A stretch of DNA of 7,731 nt from NCBI GenBank assembly GCA_045649145.1, contig JAZRPK010000002.1, forward strand, positions 1 through 7,731. Direction: 5' to 3'. Below the pieces are notes generated by a model. That model was not told where the DNA came from, made no database searches, and saw only the letters and a program-made list of their open reading frames with translations. Shown in pieces: positions 5,021-7,731 of this stretch. Made by a program: the position numbers and the translations under genes. Source of the DNA: HGM11525 sp045649145. Its GTDB lineage: Bacteria > Bacillota > Clostridia > UBA1381. Position 1 is the stretch's first letter. Each line of letters opens with the position of its first letter.

Positions 5021-7414
5021 ATTATTTATCTCGTCTGCAAAGCGCACCGTTTCCATTGCGTCTTTAGCATATTTATCCGCTCCGATTGCATCTGCGTATT
5101 CCTGATTAAGCACAGCACCGCCGACTACTACCTTACAATATGGCGCTTCTTTCTTAAGAAGCTTTATTGTTTCTTCCATTGCGGGAACGGTAGTTGTCAT
5201 CAGAGCACTCAATCCGACTATCGGGGCGTTAATATCTACTGCCTTTTGGACAACATCTTCAGGCGAAACATCACGGCCCAAATCGGTTACGTCAAAGCCA
5301 TAATTTTCCAGTAAAAGCTTAACAATATTTTTGCCGATATCGTGAATATCGCCCTTTACAGTCGCAATAACAAAGCTGCATTTATCCGCACTTTTGCCGC
5401 TGGGCATATTCTCTTTTATTCTTTCAAACGCAGCCTTTGCAGCCTCGGCGCTCATAAGTAACTGCGGCAGATAGACCGTCTTTTTCTCAAAGCCGATACC
5501 AACTATGTCAAGCGCAGGAATAATCTCCTCCTGAACAATCTCAAGCGGCTCGCTTGATTTGAGAAGCTCTGCTGTGAGCTGTGATGCCTGCTCCTTAAGA
5601 CCCTTCACAATCGCTCTTTGCAACTCGGATTTATATTCTGCTGCAGTTGATTTTGGTTTTGAAACATCTGTATTCTGAGTCGGTTGCGGAATTGTTTCGG
5701 TAAAGGCGATATACTCTGTGCAATTATCGTCAAGGCCGTATATTGCACCAAATGCCCGATACGCTTTCATCATATCCACCGAATACGGATTCATAATAGC
5801 CGCCGACAAGCCGTTTGCCATAGCAAGTGCAAAAAATGTGCTGTTTATAATTTCTCTTTGAGGCAGTCCGAAGGATACATTTGATACTCCCAAAGATGTG
5901 TGACAGCCAAGCTCTGTTTTAATAAGTCCTACAGCCTTTAGAGTTTCACGTCCCGCGGTATTATCGGCGCTGATGGTAAGCGCCAGCGGGTCGAAGATAA
6001 TGTCCTTTTTATCAATCTCGTATTTTGCCGCCTCTGCTAATATGTTCTTCGCAATTCTTAACCTATCCTCTGCCCTTTCGGGAATACCATCCTCGTCCAG
6101 AGTAAGTGCAACGATAAGTCCTCCGTACTTTTTAGCAAGCGGAAAGAGCGCATCCATACTCTCTTTTTTACCATTTACCGAGTTTATCATCGCTTTTCCG
6201 TTATAACGGCGAAGCGCGATTTCCATCGCAATGGTATCTGACGTATCAATCTGGAGCGGCAAATCAATTATTGCCTGAAGCTCACAAACCGCCGTTTTTA
6301 GCATTTTTATCTCATCAATTTCGGGAAGTCCGACGTTGACGTCTAAGATGTCCACACCCTTTTCCTGCTGTGAGATACCTTCCTTTAAGATATAGTCGAT
6401 GTCATTTGCCTTTAGCGCTTCCTTAAATCGTTTTTTGCCCGTAGGGTTAATACGCTCGCCTATCAGCACAGGTTTATCACCAAAGATTACGCTGTGGGTA
6501 TATGATGAAACCATTGTGATATTCTTCTTTGTAACAGGCACAGGCGAAATATTCTTACTCGCCTTAACAAGAGCGTCAATGTATTCGGGTGTCGTACCAC
6601 AACAACCGCCTGAAATTCTGACTCCCATTGCAATCAAATCTGCTACATCTTCGGCAAACTCTGCGGGCAATACATCATAGAGAGTTTTTCCGTCAATCGA
6701 CTTAGGCAAGCCTGCATTGGGTTTTAAGATAACCGGAACCGATGCGTATTTCAAATACTCCTGACAAACACCACTAAGTGCCTTAGGGCCAAGAGAACAG
6801 TTAATTCCGACAGCATCGGCACCCATACCCTCAAGCATAGCAACCATTGCTGCAGGTGATGCACCTGTCATCAGCTTTCCATCGTCACCATAAGCATTGG
6901 AAACAAATACAGGCAGGTCGCAGTTTTCCTTTGCGGCAAGAAGTGCTGCCTTTGTTTCGTAGCTGTCGTTCATAGTTTCTATAAAAATTAAGTCAACACC
7001 GCACTCTGCACCGATTTTTACCGTTTCGGCAAAAACACCTACCGCATCTTCAAAATCAAAATCGCCGTACGGCGCAAGCATTCTGCCCGTAGGGCCTATA
7101 TCAAGTGCAACCCATTTTTCCTGATTGCCGCTGCTTTCACCGGCTGCTAATCGGGCATTATCTACAGCAGCCTTTATGATTTCCTGTAATTCCGTTCTGT
7201 CAAATTTAAGGATATTTGCGCCGAATGTATTGGTATTTACAATATTACTGCCCGCATCAAAATAATCCTGATGTATTTTAGAAATTACATCAGGGTGCGA
7301 TATATTCCAGCGTTCCGGTAATTCTCCCGGCAATAGTCCCTGCTTTTGCAAGAGTGTACCCATTCCGCCGTCTAAGTATAATATATTTTTCTTTATATAC
7401 TCTGTAACCTTCAT
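5000..7414 (-). CDS. metH: Cobalamin-dependent methionine synthase, without reactivation domain
   Basis: MetH moves the methyl group of 5-methyltetrahydrofolate to homocysteine through methylcobalamin, making methionine and tetrahydrofolate. Three modules are visible in 804 aa. The homocysteine methyltransferase barrel (about 1-290) has LDGGMGT, NTNTFGAN and the zinc cysteines C206 (GINCSLG), C271 and C272 (GGCCG). The pterin-binding barrel (about 312-575) starts with GERINPTG (319-326). The helical cap (about 605-675) is followed by the Rossmann B12 domain with D689-x-H691-x-x-G694, where H691 is the expected lower cobalt ligand. The protein stops where the SAM-dependent reactivation domain would begin in E. 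coli MetH, as in the shorter Thermotoga-type enzymes; that function is supplied by the gene just upstream. The ATG overlaps the upstream stop as ATGA, and AGGAG lies 6 nt before it. Any riboswitch would be upstream, outside the window. Confidence 0.96.
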   Translation of the reverse strand: MKVTEYIKKNILYLDGGMGTLLQKQGLLPGELPERWNISHPDVISKIHQDYFDAGSNIVNTNTFGANILKFDRTELQEIIKAAVDNARLAAGESSGNQEKWVALDIGPTGRMLAPYGDFDFEDAVGVFAETVKIGAECGVDLIFIETMNDSYETKAALLAAKENCDLPVFVSNAYGDDGKLMTGASPAAMVAMLEGMGADAVGINCSLGPKALSGVCQEYLKYASVPVILKPNAGLPKSIDGKTLYDVLPAEFAEDVADLIAMGVRISGGCCGTTPEYIDALVKASKNISPVPVTKKNITMVSSYTHSVIFGDKPVLIGERINPTGKKRFKEALKANDIDYILKEGISQQEKGVDILDVNVGLPEIDEIKMLKTAVCELQAIIDLPLQIDTSDTIAMEIALRRYNGKAMINSVNGKKESMDALFPLAKKYGGLIVALTLDEDGIPERAEDRLRIAKNILAEAAKYEIDKKDIIFDPLALTISADNTAGRETLKAVGLIKTELGCHTSLGVSNVSFGLPQREIINSTFFALAMANGLSAAIMNPYSVDMMKAYRAFGAIYGLDDNCTEYIAFTETIPQPTQNTDVSKPKSTAAEYKSELQRAIVKGLKEQASQLTAELLKSSEPLEIVQEEIIPALDIVGIGFEKKTVYLPQLLMSAEAAKAAFERIKENMPSGKSADKCSFVIATVKGDIHDIGKNIVKLLLENYGFDVTDLGRDVSPEDVVQKAVDINAPIVGLSALMTTTVPAMEETIKLLKKEAPYCKVVVGGAVLNQEYADAIGADKYAKDAMETVRFADEINNIIKRQG

Positions 7415-7731
7415 ACCGTTCTCCTATATGCACAATCTATCTTCCCGCAGCTTTCGCATTTTGATTTATTCTGATATTCTTCACACTTATCTGTTACTCC
7501 GATAATTGCCGTAACCGATTTTGACGGCGACATCAAAAGACTGTCATTTAAGGACAGACCTATTTTTCTGGGGCAGTCAAGCACTTTGAAAATATCCTTT
7601 TGAAATTCAATAGGCAAATCTCCGTAACCCGCACTAAACCTTGGCTTTATATGCTTGCCAAGCATTGCTTTTTCCTCTTTTATTTCTCTGTTAAAGCTGT
7701 CGCAAAGTGCTTCGATGCGTTCTGCACCGAT
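7411..7731 (-). CDS. Stand-alone methionine synthase reactivation protein, C-terminal part (cut by the window edge)
   Basis: The reading frame is open to the right edge; 106 residues are visible before the TGA at 7413-7411. They match the end of the AdoMet-dependent MetH activation domain: R-F-S-A-G-Y (visible residues 31-36, the R-x-x-x-G-Y SAM-contact motif), then GDLPIEFQ, a helix, and KIGLSLNDSLLMSPSKSVTAIIG. In E. coli this domain is the C-terminus of MetH and re-methylates oxidised cobalamin with SAM; here it is a separate protein. After the domain comes a tail with four cysteines spaced C-x8-C-x2-C-x4-C, suggesting a metal or Fe-S site. It is coupled to metH by a 4-bp ATGA overlap. The start lies outside the window; an internal ATG at 7665 is not the start, because the frame and domain homology continue upstream of it. 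Confidence 0.9.
   Translation of the reverse strand: MGAERIEALCDSFNREIKEEKAMLGKHIKPRFSAGYGDLPIEFQKDIFKVLDCPRKIGLSLNDSLLMSPSKSVTAIIGVTDKCEEYQNKSKCESCGKIDCAYRRTV

Overview
The window looks like chromosomal DNA from an anaerobic, spore-forming, low-to-moderate-GC Firmicute (class Clostridia, perhaps an Oscillospiraceae/Ruminococcaceae-type lineage). The evidence is dipicolinate synthase genes dpaA and dpaB, which are sporulation genes; a cobalamin-dependent MetH without its own reactivation domain, followed by a clostridial-type stand-alone reactivation protein; strong Firmicute ribosome binding sites; and sigma-A-type promoters. The species assignment is inference.

Layout. Most of the window is coded on the minus strand. 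Reading down from about 4560 to 1, there is a sigma-A-like promoter, comEC (DNA-uptake channel), holA (DNA polymerase III delta, overlapping comEC by 10 bp), a 93-nt gap with a candidate sporulation (sigma-K-like) promoter, dpaA, and the start of dpaB, which is cut by the left edge. A plus-strand tRNA-Leu(CAG) gene at 4656-4742 is transcribed divergently from comEC, with its own promoter and a textbook UUCG-loop terminator. Between 4743 and 4999 lies a hairpin-rich intergenic stretch: an 88-nt inverted-repeat element ending in a T-run, a shared bidirectional terminator, and a long palindrome overlapping the 3' end of metH. From 5000 to the right edge a second minus-strand operon carries the end of a MetH reactivation gene (cut by the right edge) and metH, coupled by an ATGA overlap.

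How the genes work together. MetH (homocysteine, folate and B12 modules) makes methionine, and the protein encoded just upstream is expected to re-methylate and reactivate its cobalamin using SAM, so the two genes form a split methionine synthase. DpaA and DpaB together make dipicolinic acid, the spore-core Ca-DPA chelator. ComEC and HolA are usual neighbours in Firmicutes, while dpaAB directly after holA is less usual.

I find no new system such as a defence island, CRISPR array or mobile element with its own genes. The points worth a second look are modest: an apparent 2:71 mismatch in the tRNA-Leu acceptor stem, the inverted-repeat element next to it, a degenerate core motif in ComEC, a metH stop codon inside a hairpin loop, and the dpaAB location with its candidate sporulation promoter.
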